This document shows positions 36,784 through 46,867 of a stretch of 64,000 bases of DNA, in pieces; position 1 is the first letter of the stretch; every line of letters begins with the position of its first letter. The notes beneath the pieces were generated by a model. It did no database searches. It was not told where the DNA came from and saw only the letters and a program-made list of their open reading frames with translations. The stretch covers positions 434,001-498,000 of the forward strand of contig JAFRUE010000007.1 in NCBI GenBank assembly GCA_017441925.1, in the 5' to 3' direction. The DNA is from Bacillota bacterium. GTDB taxonomy: Bacteria > Bacillota > Clostridia > Lachnospirales > Bianqueaceae. A program made the translations under genes and the position numbers.

Positions 36784-36807
36784 GTCTGCCGATTAACTTG
36801 TTCAGGT

Positions 36808-38595
36808 TCAGTCTTTCGTGATCCGGAGGCAAAGCTCTTCCAGCTGCTTATCGTCTACCACAGACGGTGCTTCGCTCATCAGATCGGATGCGTCTTTGAC
36901 CTTGGGGAACGCGATGACGTCACGGATACTGTCCGTTCCGGCAAGCAGCATGATCATGCGGTCAAGTCCGAAAGCCAGTCCGCCGTGCGGAGGCGCGCCG
37001 TAATCAAATGCCTCCAGGAAGAAGCCGAATCTCTCCTTGGCGGATTCAGGGGTGAATCCGAGCGCTTCAAAGACCTTCTCCTGTATATCGCTGCGGTGAA
37101 TACGGATGCTTCCGCCGCCCATCTCTACACCGTCAAGGACCATATCATATGCCTTGGCGCGGACTCTTGCAGGATCCGAGAACAGATACTGCATGTCTTC
37201 TTCATACGGCATTGTAAACGGATGATGCATGGCCATATAACGCCCTTCTTCCTCGCTGTATTCGAACATCGGGAAGTCTACGACCCAAAGGAGCTCGTGG
37301 CGGTCCGGATCGATCAGGCCGAGCTCTCTGCCAAGCTGCAGTCTTACATTACCGAGAGCATTAGATACAACACCCTTTTTATCGGCACAGAATAGGATCA
37401 GATCGCCCTTCTCCGCGTCTACGGCGCTTGTGAGCTCAGCAAGCTTCTCTTCGCTCAGGAACTTTGCGATCGGGCTCTTGACCGTACCGTCCTCAAGCAG
37501 CGCGATCCAGGCAAGGCCCTTTGCCTTGAAGAGTTTCGCCGTTTCTGTCAGAGCATCGATCTTCTTGCGCGGCATAGCGGCTTGTCCCTTAACGGTCAGG
37601 CAGCGGACCACTCCGCCTGAAGCTACAGTATTCTCAAAGACGCCAAAACCGCTGCCGGCAGCATGTTCTGTTACGTCCTTGATCTGCATATCAAAGCGGA
37701 GATCCGGTTTGTCGGAGCCGTACAGATCCATCGCGTCCTGCCATGTCATACGGCGCAGCGGCAGTGTGTTCTCCCAGCCGGCGATCTCGTGGAAGACTTC
37801 CACGATCATCCGCTCGGCAAGATCCATAACATCATCCTGCTCGACAAAAGACATCTCGATATCGACCTGAGTGAACTCGGGCTGTCTGTCCGCGCGCAGG
37901 TCTTCGTCGCGGAGGCACTTGGCCATCTGATAATAACGGTCCATTCCGCCGATCATCAGAAGCTGCTTATAAAGCTGCGGAGACTGCGGCAGCGCGTAGA
38001 AAGATCCCGGATGCACACGGCTCGGTACCAGATAGTCTCTTGCGCCTTCCGGAGTGCTCTTGCAAAGCAGCGGCGTCTCGATCTCCGTGAATTCTTCATG
38101 GTTCAGGAAAGTGCGGAGCGCCGTAACGATCTTATGGCGCAGGAAGAGATAATGCTGGATCTTAGGACGGCGCAGGTCCAGATAACGGTATTTCAGACGC
38201 AGATCTTCTCTTGTGTCGACCTCGTCCAGGATCTGGAAAGGTGTCGTCTTAGCGGAAGAAAGAATATGAATATCTTCCGCAGCGATCTCTACAGCGCCTG
38301 TCGCAAGCTTCTCGTTAACAGCACCTTCTCTGGCCTGTACGGTACCAGAAAGCGCAATTACATATTCTGAACGCAGGGATGCTGCTTTCTCAAAGACGGC
38401 CGGATCCGCGGTCTCCTGGGAAAGCACTGCCTGTACGATACCCTTTTTGTCGCGGATATCGATAAAGATCAGGCTTCCTTTATTACGTGCTCTCTGCACC
38501 CAGCCCATGACTGTGATTTTCTGTCCGATATGCTCGGGTCTGACCTCTCCACAGTAAAGAGAACGTTTCATTCCGTTCAGTGATTCTTCTGTCAT
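36808..38595 (-). CDS. aspS: Aspartyl-tRNA synthetase
   Basis: Class II synthetase of about 595 residues. N-terminal OB anticodon domain (VMGWVQRARNKGSLIFIDIRDKKG), then motif 2 FRDEDLRADRQPEFTQVD, the bacterial GAD insertion, and motif 3 GLAFGLDRMIMLLAG. Start ATG at 38593-38595 overlaps the hisS stop as ATGA, which I favour over neighbouring in-frame ATGs despite a long distance to GGAG. Ends shortly before the terminator at 36738. Confidence 0.95.
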   Translation of the reverse strand: MTEESLNGMKRSLYCGEVRPEHIGQKITVMGWVQRARNKGSLIFIDIRDKKGIVQAVLSQETADPAVFEKAASLRSEYVIALSGTVQAREGAVNEKLATGAVEIAAEDIHILSSAKTTPFQILDEVDTREDLRLKYRYLDLRRPKIQHYLFLRHKIVTALRTFLNHEEFTEIETPLLCKSTPEGARDYLVPSRVHPGSFYALPQSPQLYKQLLMIGGMDRYYQMAKCLRDEDLRADRQPEFTQVDIEMSFVEQDDVMDLAERMIVEVFHEIAGWENTLPLRRMTWQDAMDLYGSDKPDLRFDMQIKDVTEHAAGSGFGVFENTVASGGVVRCLTVKGQAAMPRKKIDALTETAKLFKAKGLAWIALLEDGTVKSPIAKFLSEEKLAELTSAVDAEKGDLILFCADKKGVVSNALGNVRLQLGRELGLIDPDRHELLWVVDFPMFEYSEEEGRYMAMHHPFTMPYEEDMQYLFSDPARVRAKAYDMVLDGVEMGGGSIRIHRSDIQEKVFEALGFTPESAKERFGFFLEAFDYGAPPHGGLAFGLDRMIMLLAGTDSIRDVIAFPKVKDASDLMSEAPSVVDDKQLEELCLRITKD

Positions 38596-39851
38596 TTCAG
38601 TAACGCGCTCCATTCCTCTAGATTCCGGAACGAGATCTCTCTGGTCTCGCCGGTTGCCATCTCTTTAAGGGCAGCTTTACCGCCCGCAAGCTCATCTTCG
38701 CCAAGAACCATCGTATACCGTGCGTTCTTCTTGTTGGCATACTTCATCTGTGCTTTCACACTGCGTCCGGACAGATCGTTCTCCGCGGAAATTCCCAGAC
38801 TGCGCAGTCTGTAAGTCAGTACGGAAGCTTCTCTGGCTGCTTCGTCACCGCGGTTCGCGATATATACGAAGAGCGGATCCGGCTGCGGCACTTCGACTCC
38901 CGCTGCTTCCATAGACATCAGGATACGGCCAATACCTGTCCCGAAACCGACCGCAGGAACCGGGTCGCCTCCGAGTTCCTCGATCAGGTGGTCATAACGT
39001 CCGCCGCCGATAACGGTGCTCTGCGCGCCGATGTCGCCGCAGATGCACTCGAATACAGTCCTTGTGTAGTAATCCAGTCCGCGTACAATGCCGGGATCCA
39101 CGATGTACGGGATATCCATGGCCGTAAGCAGATCTTTGACCTTGTCAAAATGCGCCTGGCAGTCATCGCACAGGAAGTCCAGCATGGACGGAGCGCCGGC
39201 TACGATCTCTTTGCAGGTCGGCACCTTGCAGTCCAGGATCCTTAAGGGATTACGGGAAAGACGTTCCTGACAGTCTTCGCAGAGACCGTCTTTGTATTTG
39301 TTCAGATATGCCGTCAGATTCTCGTTGTAAACCTTGCGGCACTCAGGGCATCCGAGAGAATTGATATGCAGGCCGACGTTCTTCAGTCCGAGACGTTTAA
39401 GCAGCGAATATGCAACGGAGATCACTTCTGCATCCGCATAAGGCGATTCCGCTCCGTAGAGTTCCACACCGAACTGCGTGAACTGTCTCTCACGGCCTGC
39501 CTGCGGCTTCTCATAGCGGAAGCAGGGAGTGATGTAATACAGTCTCGTCGGCTGAGGATCGGCGTACAGATTATGCTCCAGATAAGCACGGGCCGCTCCG
39601 GCTGTGCCCTCCGGCTTAAGAGTGATGCTGCGTTTTCCTTTGTCTTCAAAGGTGTACATCTCTTTCTGAACGATATCGGTCGTATCGCCTACGCCGCGCT
39701 GAAAGAGTTCTGTATGTTCGAACATCGGTGTGCGGATCTCTCCGTAATGCCATGCTTTCATCAGAGAAGCGATCTCTGACTCAACATAGTGCCACCGATC
39801 CATCTGAGCGCCGTAGATGTCCCCTGTTCCTCTGGGAGCCTGCGTAATCAT
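38592..39851 (-). CDS. hisS: Histidyl-tRNA synthetase
   Basis: Class II synthetase, 419 residues. PRGTGDIYGAQ at the N-terminus (motif 1 region), TLKPEGTAGAARAYLEH, FRYEKPQAGRERQFTQFG (motif 2), the histidine-binding GLDYYTRTVFE, and GGRYDHLIEELGG. A cysteine-rich stretch (CPECRKVYNENL, CEDCQERL) resembles the knuckle of Firmicutes enzymes. ATG follows AAGGAGG. The hisS-aspS order is typical. No T-box is recognisable in the 110-base leader. Confidence 0.96.
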   Translation of the reverse strand: MITQAPRGTGDIYGAQMDRWHYVESEIASLMKAWHYGEIRTPMFEHTELFQRGVGDTTDIVQKEMYTFEDKGKRSITLKPEGTAGAARAYLEHNLYADPQPTRLYYITPCFRYEKPQAGRERQFTQFGVELYGAESPYADAEVISVAYSLLKRLGLKNVGLHINSLGCPECRKVYNENLTAYLNKYKDGLCEDCQERLSRNPLRILDCKVPTCKEIVAGAPSMLDFLCDDCQAHFDKVKDLLTAMDIPYIVDPGIVRGLDYYTRTVFECICGDIGAQSTVIGGGRYDHLIEELGGDPVPAVGFGTGIGRILMSMEAAGVEVPQPDPLFVYIANRGDEAAREASVLTYRLRSLGISAENDLSGRSVKAQMKYANKKNARYTMVLGEDELAGGKAALKEMATGETREISFRNLEEWSALLK

Positions 39852-39884
39852 GGGAAGTCCTCCTTAAAATCTGATTCCTCTGTC

Positions 39885-39913
39885 TTTACAAAACCGTCCG
39901 TTTCGTCTACAAT
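39885..39913 (+). promoter_or_regulatory. Promoter of the DUF4364 gene
   Basis: TTTACA (39885-39890), 17 bases, TACAAT (39908-39913) on the plus strand, about 50 bases before the start. The opposite-strand hisS promoter must lie in the same 110 bases but no clear match was found. Confidence 0.6.
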
Positions 39914-39962
39914 ATCTGTACAGGATTTTTCTTGTTAATCTCTGACTACAGGAAGCAGCGAA

Positions 39963-40490
39963 ATGGATACTCAGCAAAACGATTTTACCTTAAATAAACT
40001 GATCTTGCTCTATGTGATCCGGGAGAAAGGCCTGATCAGCCGTCCGGATCTGTCGGATTATGTGATCTATCATAAATACATGGATTATTTCCAGATGGAT
40101 CAGCTTCTCTCCGAACTGGAAGCGTCCCGGCTGATCCTCTCATCCGAGAGCGACCGCCAGATCCGCTACAGTATTACCCGTCAGGGAAGCGAAACTCTGG
40201 ATCTCTTCCAGCTCCGGATCCCGCACAGCACACGGCGCGAGATCCTGGAGTACGCGGAGATCGACGCGATCGAACGCTCCTCCACGATGGGACTTGATGT
40301 CTCTCTGGAGCAGGAGTCCGACGGACGTTATGCCGTCACCTGCTATGTCCGGGATTACGATACGCACCTGTTTGAACTGGTCTTTCACGTCAGTTCACAA
40401 GAGGAAGCCGCCGAGATCCGCAGGCGCTGGCTCGAACGCGGCCTTGTGCTCTACCGTAATCTCATGAACGGTCTGAACTCTGATTCGTGA
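39963..40490 (+). CDS. DUF4364 family winged-helix protein
   Basis: A 175-residue protein of family DUF4364. The first ~75 residues (NKLILLYVIREKGLISRPDL, then QMDQLLSELEASRLI and YSITRQGSETLDLF) form a winged helix-turn-helix like that of PadR-type regulators. The remainder is alpha/beta and could bind a ligand. Its target is unknown; hisS-aspS and engB are the neighbours. The 3' end overlaps that of the convergent engB gene by 29 bases, so no terminator can lie between them. Confidence 0.85.
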   Translation: MDTQQNDFTLNKLILLYVIREKGLISRPDLSDYVIYHKYMDYFQMDQLLSELEASRLILSSESDRQIRYSITRQGSETLDLFQLRIPHSTRREILEYAEIDAIERSSTMGLDVSLEQESDGRYAVTCYVRDYDTHLFELVFHVSSQEEAAEIRRRWLERGLVLYRNLMNGLNSDS

Positions 40491-41058
40491 TCAGATCCCA
40501 GACCTCATCCCTGCCCGCTTTCGTCTCTGACGAGAACGGGATCAGCAGTTCATCCTGCCGCAGATCCAGGCCTTTCCGTATGACGGAAAGGCTTTTTTGC
40601 TGCTGCATCCGGCTGAGCTTGTCCGCCTTGGTCGCGATCACGACCGGACTGTAGCCGCAGCTCCGGATAAAATCCAGCATCATCTGATCATTGCCGGAAG
40701 GTTCTCTGCGGATATCGACCAGCAGAAAGAGCTTGAGGATCTCACGTCCAGACCGGAGATACTTATCCGTCACTTTTGAAAAACGCTCCTGCTCAGCCTT
40801 TCCAGCCGCCGCATATCCGTACCCGGGAAGATCAACGAACATCCATGTATTTTCCACGGAATAGAAGTTAACTGTCACTGTCTTACCCGGTGAAGAACTG
40901 ACGCGAGCCATCTTCTTCCGGTTCAGCAGACAGTTGATGAGTGAAGATTTACCGACATTTGATTTGCCGGCAAAAACCACTTCCGGCAGCTTCTGCTCCG
41001 GGATCTGCCGGGGTACCGCACAGACCGAAGCCAGCGTCACGTTATGGATCTCCATCAT
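40462..41058 (-). CDS. engB: Ribosome biogenesis GTPase EngB (YsxC/YihA)
   Basis: Small GTPase for late 50S assembly; 198 residues. P-loop GKSNVGKSSLINCLLNRK at about 31-48, switch region SSSPGKTVTVNFYSV, DLPGYGYA and TKADKLSRMQQQ. The start ATG at 41056-41058 overlaps the lon stop as ATGA (a second ATG follows at once). Last gene of the tig-clpP-clpX-lon-engB cluster, an order shared by many Clostridia. Confidence 0.96.
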   Translation of the reverse strand: MMEIHNVTLASVCAVPRQIPEQKLPEVVFAGKSNVGKSSLINCLLNRKKMARVSSSPGKTVTVNFYSVENTWMFVDLPGYGYAAAGKAEQERFSKVTDKYLRSGREILKLFLLVDIRREPSGNDQMMLDFIRSCGYSPVVIATKADKLSRMQQQKSLSVIRKGLDLRQDELLIPFSSETKAGRDEVWDLITNQSSDRS

Positions 41059-43412
41059 GCTTCGGTACTCTTCCCGCCGCGGAAACCGATCACGACATTC
41101 TCGAGGATCGTGTCGATATGCGTCACAAACCGGATCTTCATGTCTTTTGTCACATGTTCCGGCAGCTTCTCCACGTCCTCGCGGTTCAGCTCCGGCACAT
41201 AGACTTCCATAAGACCTTTCTCACGGGCCGCAAGCAGCTTCTCCTTGAGGCCGCCGATCGGAAGCACGCGTCCGCGTAGGCTCAGTTCGCCAGTCATCGC
41301 GATATCGCTGCGGACCTTCAGTCCGGAAAGCGCGGAATACATCGCTGTCGCCATCGTGACGCCAGCGCTTGGGCCGTCCTTTGGAACCGCTCCGGCCGGA
41401 ATATGGATGTGCAGGTCATGTTCTTTGTAGAACTGAGCATCCTTCCCATCGATTGGATATCCGCGGACCACGCTGAGCGCGATCTGAGCGGATTCTTTCA
41501 TAACGCCGCCCATCTGTCCGGTCATCTCCAGATGTCCGCTGCCGGTAAGGACCGCGGTCTCGATCGTAAGAACTTCTCCGCCGAGCGCTGTCCAGGCAAG
41601 GCCGTTGACCACACCTGCCTCCGGATCCCGCTTCTCGGAATCCTCGATGATCGGCGGATCTTCCATCAGAGATGCGAGATTCTTCTCTGTCACCCGGATA
41701 CCGTTCTCGCCTCTTTCAACGATCGCAACGGAAGCTTTGCGGCAAAGTGATCCAAGCAGACGCTCGAGCTCACGTACACCGGCTTCCCGCGTATATTCCG
41801 TAATGATCCTGCTGATAACAGGTCTTGTGATCTTCATCTGCGCTGCTTTCAGTCCGTAAGCCGCGCGCTGTCTCGGCAGCAGATATTTCATGGCGATCTC
41901 GAGCTTCTCCTCGCGGGAATAGCTCTCCATCTCGATGATCTCCATTCTGTCGACGAGCGGCAGCGGGATCCCTTCAAGCGTATTCGCGGTCGTAATGAAG
42001 AACACGTCAGAAAGATCGACCGGCAGCTCCAGATAGGTATCGCGGAAAGCTGAATTCAGCGAGTTATCGAGCACCTCCAGCAATGCCGCTGTCGGATCTC
42101 CCCTCAGGTCTGAAGCCATCTTGTCCACTTCGTCAAGCAGCATGACCGGATTGGCCTGCTTTGCCTGGATCAGAGCATTTACGATACGTCCCGGCATCGC
42201 GCCGACATACGTCCTGCGGTGTCCACGGATCTCTGCCTCATCACGCACGCCACCGAGCGACACCCGTACGAACGGACGGTCCAGCGATTCCGCAATTGAC
42301 GACGCTACGGAAGTCTTGCCGATTCCCGGAGGGCCTACAAGGCAAAGCACCGGACACGGTAGATCTGCTTTCAGCTTGCGCGCCGCAGCAAACTCCACAA
42401 CACGGTCTTTCACGCGTTTCATGCCGTAATGTGCTTCATCGAGACCTTTCCGCACCGAAACTGTGTCCGCGTTCTGAACAGCCTTGTCCGTCCACGGGAC
42501 CGACGCGACTCTCTCCAGATAGTCTTCGATCAGGCCGTACTCCGGAGACATCGGCTGCATATTCTCAAGCCGTTTCTGCTCAAGACGGATCTTGTCCGTG
42601 ACGTCCTTGGGGACTTTCGGATTCTGCAGAAGCTCTGCGATCCTCGGATCCGTATCATCAGAACCCGGCTCGTCGCCAAGCTCTCTGTGAATAATCTCAA
42701 GCTCTTCCCGCAGGAAGCTTTCTTTCTGGATATCGCGCATCTCGCGGCCGACCTGCTGCTGCAGCGTCCTGCGCATCTCTGAGATTTTCTTCTCACGATC
42801 GATCCTCGCAAGGATCTTGCCTGCACGGATCTGCGGATCTGTCTCCAGATAGAGATCCATGCGGCTGAACTCGGATTCGGGGAGATTCGCAGCGATCACA
42901 TCCGCCACCGCTCCCATCTCGTTCAGATGAGATGCAACATACAGCGCATGCGGGACCACATCGGCACTCTGCGCGTATTCGCGGAAAGCTTCTTTAAGCA
43001 TCCGGCACATCGCGATCTCGGTGTCTGTGTCATACACAGTCTCCTCGATCGGGATGGCTTCTGCTTCATAATACGGCTTATGCGTATCAAAACGAAGCAA
43101 ACGGTACCGTCTCCCGACAAGGCCCAGGACACGGACATCCTTCTGCTCCTTGAACACTTTCTCGATTTTCATGGAAACAACGATGTCCCACAGATCGTCC
43201 ATCTCGGGATTCTCGATCGTTTCGTTCTTCTGAATTCCAAGAAAGACCATCGTGCCGAAAGACATCGCACGCTCCATCGCCCGCAGCGACTGCGGACGGA
43301 ACACTTCAAAATTGACATTCTGCCCGGGGTATACGACAAATCCCCGAATCGGCAGGATCGGCAGCTTCAGAGCATCTGCCGGGATAGGTTCTCTTCTTTG
43401 CTTTTCTTCCAT
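41055..43412 (-). CDS. lon: ATP-dependent protease Lon
   Basis: LonA-type protease of about 785 residues: N-terminal substrate domain ([20 protein letters not shown]), coiled linker, AAA+ module with GPPGIGKTS and [14 protein letters not shown], and the Ser-Lys protease domain with [13 protein letters not shown] and the lysine in [14 protein letters not shown] place the start at ATG 43410-43412 (MEEKQRREP), although GGAAAG is about 13 bases away. A GTG 20 codons earlier lies inside clpX and would add residues that do not fit the family. Confidence 0.94.
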   Translation of the reverse strand: MEEKQRREPIPADALKLPILPIRGFVVYPGQNVNFEVFRPQSLRAMERAMSFGTMVFLGIQKNETIENPEMDDLWDIVVSMKIEKVFKEQKDVRVLGLVGRRYRLLRFDTHKPYYEAEAIPIEETVYDTDTEIAMCRMLKEAFREYAQSADVVPHALYVASHLNEMGAVADVIAANLPESEFSRMDLYLETDPQIRAGKILARIDREKKISEMRRTLQQQVGREMRDIQKESFLREELEIIHRELGDEPGSDDTDPRIAELLQNPKVPKDVTDKIRLEQKRLENMQPMSPEYGLIEDYLERVASVPWTDKAVQNADTVSVRKGLDEAHYGMKRVKDRVVEFAAARKLKADLPCPVLCLVGPPGIGKTSVASSIAESLDRPFVRVSLGGVRDEAEIRGHRRTYVGAMPGRIVNALIQAKQANPVMLLDEVDKMASDLRGDPTAALLEVLDNSLNSAFRDTYLELPVDLSDVFFITTANTLEGIPLPLVDRMEIIEMESYSREEKLEIAMKYLLPRQRAAYGLKAAQMKITRPVISRIITEYTREAGVRELERLLGSLCRKASVAIVERGENGIRVTEKNLASLMEDPPIIEDSEKRDPEAGVVNGLAWTALGGEVLTIETAVLTGSGHLEMTGQMGGVMKESAQIALSVVRGYPIDGKDAQFYKEHDLHIHIPAGAVPKDGPSAGVTMATAMYSALSGLKVRSDIAMTGELSLRGRVLPIGGLKEKLLAAREKGLMEVYVPELNREDVEKLPEHVTKDMKIRFVTHIDTILENVVIGFRGGKSTEA

Positions 43413-43455
43413 ATACGGCTCTGTTCTTTCCGGAAAAAGCTTATCGGAATCGCAC

Positions 43456-44757
43456 TCAGGCGGTCTGTTCACTCTCCGCCTGCTTCATTCTGCGGCGATC
43501 CTTCTTTGAAGTAATGCCTTCAATGATCTGCGCTTTTTCCTGCTTCAGTACGACGTTCCTGGTGATGACACAGCGTTCTGCTCTGTCCATCGAAGGAATC
43601 TCGTACATAACGTCTTCCATAACCCCTTCGATGATCGCCTTAAGCCCGCGTGCTCCGGTATTGCGAAGCAGGGCTTCATGCGCGATCTCCGTCAGCGCGT
43701 CGTCCTCAAATGTAAGCTCCACGCCATCCATGGCAAGGAGCGACTGATACTGTTTTACAAGCGAATTCTTAGGCTCAGTAAGGATCCTGACGAGCGCTTC
43801 TTCGCTCAGGTCCTGCAGCGTGACCATAACGGGCAGACGGCCGACAAACTCGGGAATCAGGCCGAATTTAAGCAGATCTCTGGGCTCGAGAAGCTTCAGG
43901 ATATCCGCTTCGTCGACCTTGGAATCGTTCTTTGCGAGGAAACCCATCGTCTTCTCATTGGTCCGCGCTTTGATGATCTTATCCATGCCGTCAAAAGCTC
44001 CGCCGCAGATGAACAGGATATTCGTCGTATCGATCTGAATGAATTCCTGCTGCGGGTGTTTGCGTCCGCCCTGTGGAGGTACGGAAGCGACCGTGCTCTC
44101 CAGGATCTTAAGCAGCGCCTGCTGCACGCCTTCGCCGCTGACATCGCGGGTGATCGAAGGATTCTCGGACTTGCGGGCGATCTTGTCGATCTCATCGATA
44201 TAGATAATGCCGAGCTCCGCTCTCTCGATATCATAATCGGCCGCCTGGATCAGCTTCAGCAGGATATTCTCCACATCCTCGCCGACATAGCCCGCTTCCG
44301 TCAGAGACGTCGCGTCAGCGATCGCGAACGGAACGTTGATGATCTTCGCAAGGGTCTGCGCAAGATAGGTCTTGCCGCTTCCGGTCGGTCCCAGCATGAC
44401 GATATTGCTCTTCTGCAGCTCAACGTCATCCGTCACCATACCGGCACGTTTGGCGAAAACTCTCTTGTAATGATTGTATACGGCTACGGAAAGAGCCTTC
44501 TTGGCGCTCTCCTGACCGATTACGTACTCATCCAGAAAAGACTTGATCTCCTTGGGCGTCATGAAATTCGGAGCAGCGCCGTGATCGACAGCCGGCTCTT
44601 CCGCCGCCATCTCTTTGGTCATGATGTCGGAGCACAATGCAATACACTGATCACAGATATATACACCGTTGCCCGCGACCATTCTCTTGACCTGATCCGA
44701 ACTCCTGCCGCAGAAGGAGCAGATGACTTTCTTCCTTGAATCTGTCTTGCCTGCCAT
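43456..44757 (-). CDS. clpX: ATP-dependent Clp protease ATP-binding subunit ClpX
   Basis: AAA+ unfoldase for ClpP, 433 residues. The N-terminal zinc domain has CSFC (Cys13, 16) and CDQC (Cys35, 38). Walker A GPTGSGKT, Walker [11 protein letters not shown], the ClpP-binding IGF-type loop region and the sensor-2 segment [10 protein letters not shown] follow. ATG is preceded by AAAGGAC. Located 39 bases after clpP. Confidence 0.97.
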   Translation of the reverse strand: MAGKTDSRKKVICSFCGRSSDQVKRMVAGNGVYICDQCIALCSDIMTKEMAAEEPAVDHGAAPNFMTPKEIKSFLDEYVIGQESAKKALSVAVYNHYKRVFAKRAGMVTDDVELQKSNIVMLGPTGSGKTYLAQTLAKIINVPFAIADATSLTEAGYVGEDVENILLKLIQAADYDIERAELGIIYIDEIDKIARKSENPSITRDVSGEGVQQALLKILESTVASVPPQGGRKHPQQEFIQIDTTNILFICGGAFDGMDKIIKARTNEKTMGFLAKNDSKVDEADILKLLEPRDLLKFGLIPEFVGRLPVMVTLQDLSEEALVRILTEPKNSLVKQYQSLLAMDGVELTFEDDALTEIAHEALLRNTGARGLKAIIEGVMEDVMYEIPSMDRAERCVITRNVVLKQEKAQIIEGITSKKDRRRMKQAESEQTA

Positions 44758-44796
44758 ACTCTGTTGATTGTCCTTTCCTGATTAAGGTATCTTGTG

Positions 44797-45396
44797 TCAG
44801 GGCTTCGTGATGATGGAATCCACGATACCGTACGCAACGGCTTCCTCTGCCGTCATCCAGTTGTCCCTCTCGGTATCCTGCTCAATAACGGAAATATCCT
44901 TGCCGGTATTCTCGCTCAGGATCTGGTTCATGCGCTTCTTGATCCTGGCGATATGCTCCGCCTGGATCTTGATATCTGTAGCCTGTCCCTGCATACCGCC
45001 GCTCGGCTGATGGATCATGACCTCCGCGTTCGGAAGAATATATCTCTTGCCCTTGGCTCCGCCCGCCAGCAGGAAAGCGCCCATGCTCGCAGCCATGCCT
45101 ACACAGTACGTCGCAACATCCGCATGCACCATCTGCATCGTGTCATAGATACCCATACCGTCGCTGATGGATCCGCCCGGGCTGTTGATATAGAAAGCGA
45201 TATCCTTGTCTCTGTCCACGGAATCGAGATACAGAAGCTGTGCGATCACAAGGCTCGCAGTCGTGCTGTTCACCTCTTCCGACAGGAAGATGATCCTATC
45301 CTGCAGAAGTCTGGAATAGATATCGTAGCTGCGCTCGCCGCGGCTTGACTGCTCGATAACATAGGGAATGGAAAGAACATTCTTGAAATTATCCAT
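44797..45396 (-). CDS. clpP: ATP-dependent Clp protease proteolytic subunit ClpP
   Basis: Serine protease that forms the ClpXP chamber; 199 residues. [23 protein letters not shown] at the N-terminus, [17 protein letters not shown], the nucleophile in [10 protein letters not shown] (Ser104) and the histidine in [10 protein letters not shown] (His129), shifted by about seven relative to E. coli. ATG at 45394-45396 has AAGGAGG seven bases upstream; the GTG just before it is a poorer choice. Confidence 0.97.
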   Translation of the reverse strand: MDNFKNVLSIPYVIEQSSRGERSYDIYSRLLQDRIIFLSEEVNSTTASLVIAQLLYLDSVDRDKDIAFYINSPGGSISDGMGIYDTMQMVHADVATYCVGMAASMGAFLLAGGAKGKRYILPNAEVMIHQPSGGMQGQATDIKIQAEHIARIKKRMNQILSENTGKDISVIEQDTERDNWMTAEEAVAYGIVDSIITKP

Positions 45397-45475
45397 CACT
45401 TGGCCTCCTTATAATAGTCAACAGGACTGGGCGCACGCGCTCAGTCCCGGATGATTCACTAATCAGATGATTGCT

Positions 45476-46756
45476 TTATGCTTCTTTGGACTCCGCAACC
45501 AGAAGCTCTTCAGCCTTTCTGGTCTTCAGTTCATCCTTCATACGGTCCTTCTCCGCCTCAGAGATCGTCGCGGTGAGCTTGTCCTTCTCCATCTTGTACA
45601 TGTCTGCAAGACGTTCGATCTCCTTGTCCACATCCTCGTCTGTTACTTCCAGACCCTCGGCCTTAACGATCGCGTCAAGCACGAGTGAATTCTTGATGGA
45701 AGTCTCAGCGTCCGGACGGACATTCGCGCGAAGAGCTGCGATATTGGAACCGGTCATCTGAAGGTACTGATCCATGGAAATTCCCTGATACTGCAGATTG
45801 TTGGCGAAATTCTGGATCATGCTGTCCGTCTGCTCGTCAATCATTGCCTCGGGAATGTCCATCACAGCGTTCTCTACTGCCTTCTTCAGAAGCTCAGCGG
45901 TGCGCTTGTCATCAGCTGCCTTCTGACGGCTGTCAAGAAGCTTCTTCTGGATGTCGTTCTTGTACTCTTCCAGAGTCTCAAATTCGGAATAATCCTTTGC
46001 GTAATCATCGTCCAGGACCGGGAGCTCCTTGACCTGGATCTTGTGCAGAACGACCTTGAAAGTCGCTGCCTTGCCGGCAAGCTTCTCCTGGTAGTTCTCC
46101 GGGAAAGTTACATTAACGTCGAATGCGTCATCGATATTGTGTCCGACGATCTGCTCCTCGAATGTATCAACGAAACTGTGGCTGCCGAGCACCAGCTTGT
46201 AGTTCTCGGACTTGCCGCCGTCAAAAGCCTCTCCGTCAACATATCCGTCAAAATCGATCGTAACGGTATCTCCGTCAGCGGCTGCGCGGTCTGTCACGTC
46301 TACCAGGCGGGAATTCCTGTCGGCTTCCTGCTTCAGCTGATCCATGACATCATCCTCGGTAACAGCGATGGTCTCCTTCTCGGCGACCAGGCCCTTGTAC
46401 TCGCCAAGGGTAACCTCAGGACGGACAGCCAGCGTCGCCTTAACGACAACGGGCTCGCCCTTCGTAATCGTATCCAGTTCGATCTGCGGACGTGAAACAG
46501 CGTCAACCTCAAGCTCGTCAAGCGCTTTTGTATACAGATCCGGAAGTACGTCGTTTACGGCATCCTCATAGAAAACCTCTTCGCCGTAGTAACGCTCGAC
46601 CATCTTAAGGGGAGCTTTACCTTTACGGAAACCGGGAATCGCGATCTGATTCTTCTGCTTGTTATATACACGTGCGATCGCCTTATTGAAATCCTCCGGG
46701 CTTACCTCCATCGTAATCCGGACCATATTATGCTCGAGCTTTTCCAACTGACTCAT
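45476..46756 (-). CDS. tig: Trigger factor
   Basis: Ribosome-bound chaperone and prolyl isomerase, 426 residues. The ribosome-binding signature GFRKGKAPLKMVERYYGEEV lies in the N-terminal domain, then the FKBP-type PPIase domain (VTIDFDGYVDGEAFDGGKSE) and the long helical C-terminal domain. AGGAGG precedes the ATG. First gene of the proteostasis cluster, with the promoter at 46821-46849. Confidence 0.96.
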   Translation of the reverse strand: MSQLEKLEHNMVRITMEVSPEDFNKAIARVYNKQKNQIAIPGFRKGKAPLKMVERYYGEEVFYEDAVNDVLPDLYTKALDELEVDAVSRPQIELDTITKGEPVVVKATLAVRPEVTLGEYKGLVAEKETIAVTEDDVMDQLKQEADRNSRLVDVTDRAAADGDTVTIDFDGYVDGEAFDGGKSENYKLVLGSHSFVDTFEEQIVGHNIDDAFDVNVTFPENYQEKLAGKAATFKVVLHKIQVKELPVLDDDYAKDYSEFETLEEYKNDIQKKLLDSRQKAADDKRTAELLKKAVENAVMDIPEAMIDEQTDSMIQNFANNLQYQGISMDQYLQMTGSNIAALRANVRPDAETSIKNSLVLDAIVKAEGLEVTDEDVDKEIERLADMYKMEKDKLTATISEAEKDRMKDELKTRKAEELLVAESKEA

Positions 46757-46820
46757 TGTGGTATCCTCCTGAAAATATCTTGACGTATTTCTATTATCTG
46801 CACAACACGTCCATCATAGT

Positions 46821-46849
46821 ATTATATAGGCTTATTCCCTTTAAGTCAA
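46821..46849 (-). promoter_or_regulatory. Promoter of tig-clpP-clpX-lon-engB
   Basis: Minus strand TTGACT (46844-46849), 17 bases, TATAAT (46821-46826), about 65 bases before tig. I see no CIRCE inverted repeat or CtsR-like direct repeat next to it, so heat-shock control is not evident. Confidence 0.82.
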
Positions 46850-46867
46850 GCCTTTTTTATGAAATCA

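Noticed and set aside
39852-39962. T-box leader upstream of hisS
   Set aside because: The region is only about 110 bases, and neither the T-box sequence nor a terminator is present.
46757-46867. CIRCE or CtsR operator at the tig-clpP promoter
   Set aside because: No inverted repeat of the CIRCE type and no CtsR-like heptad repeat was found near the promoter.
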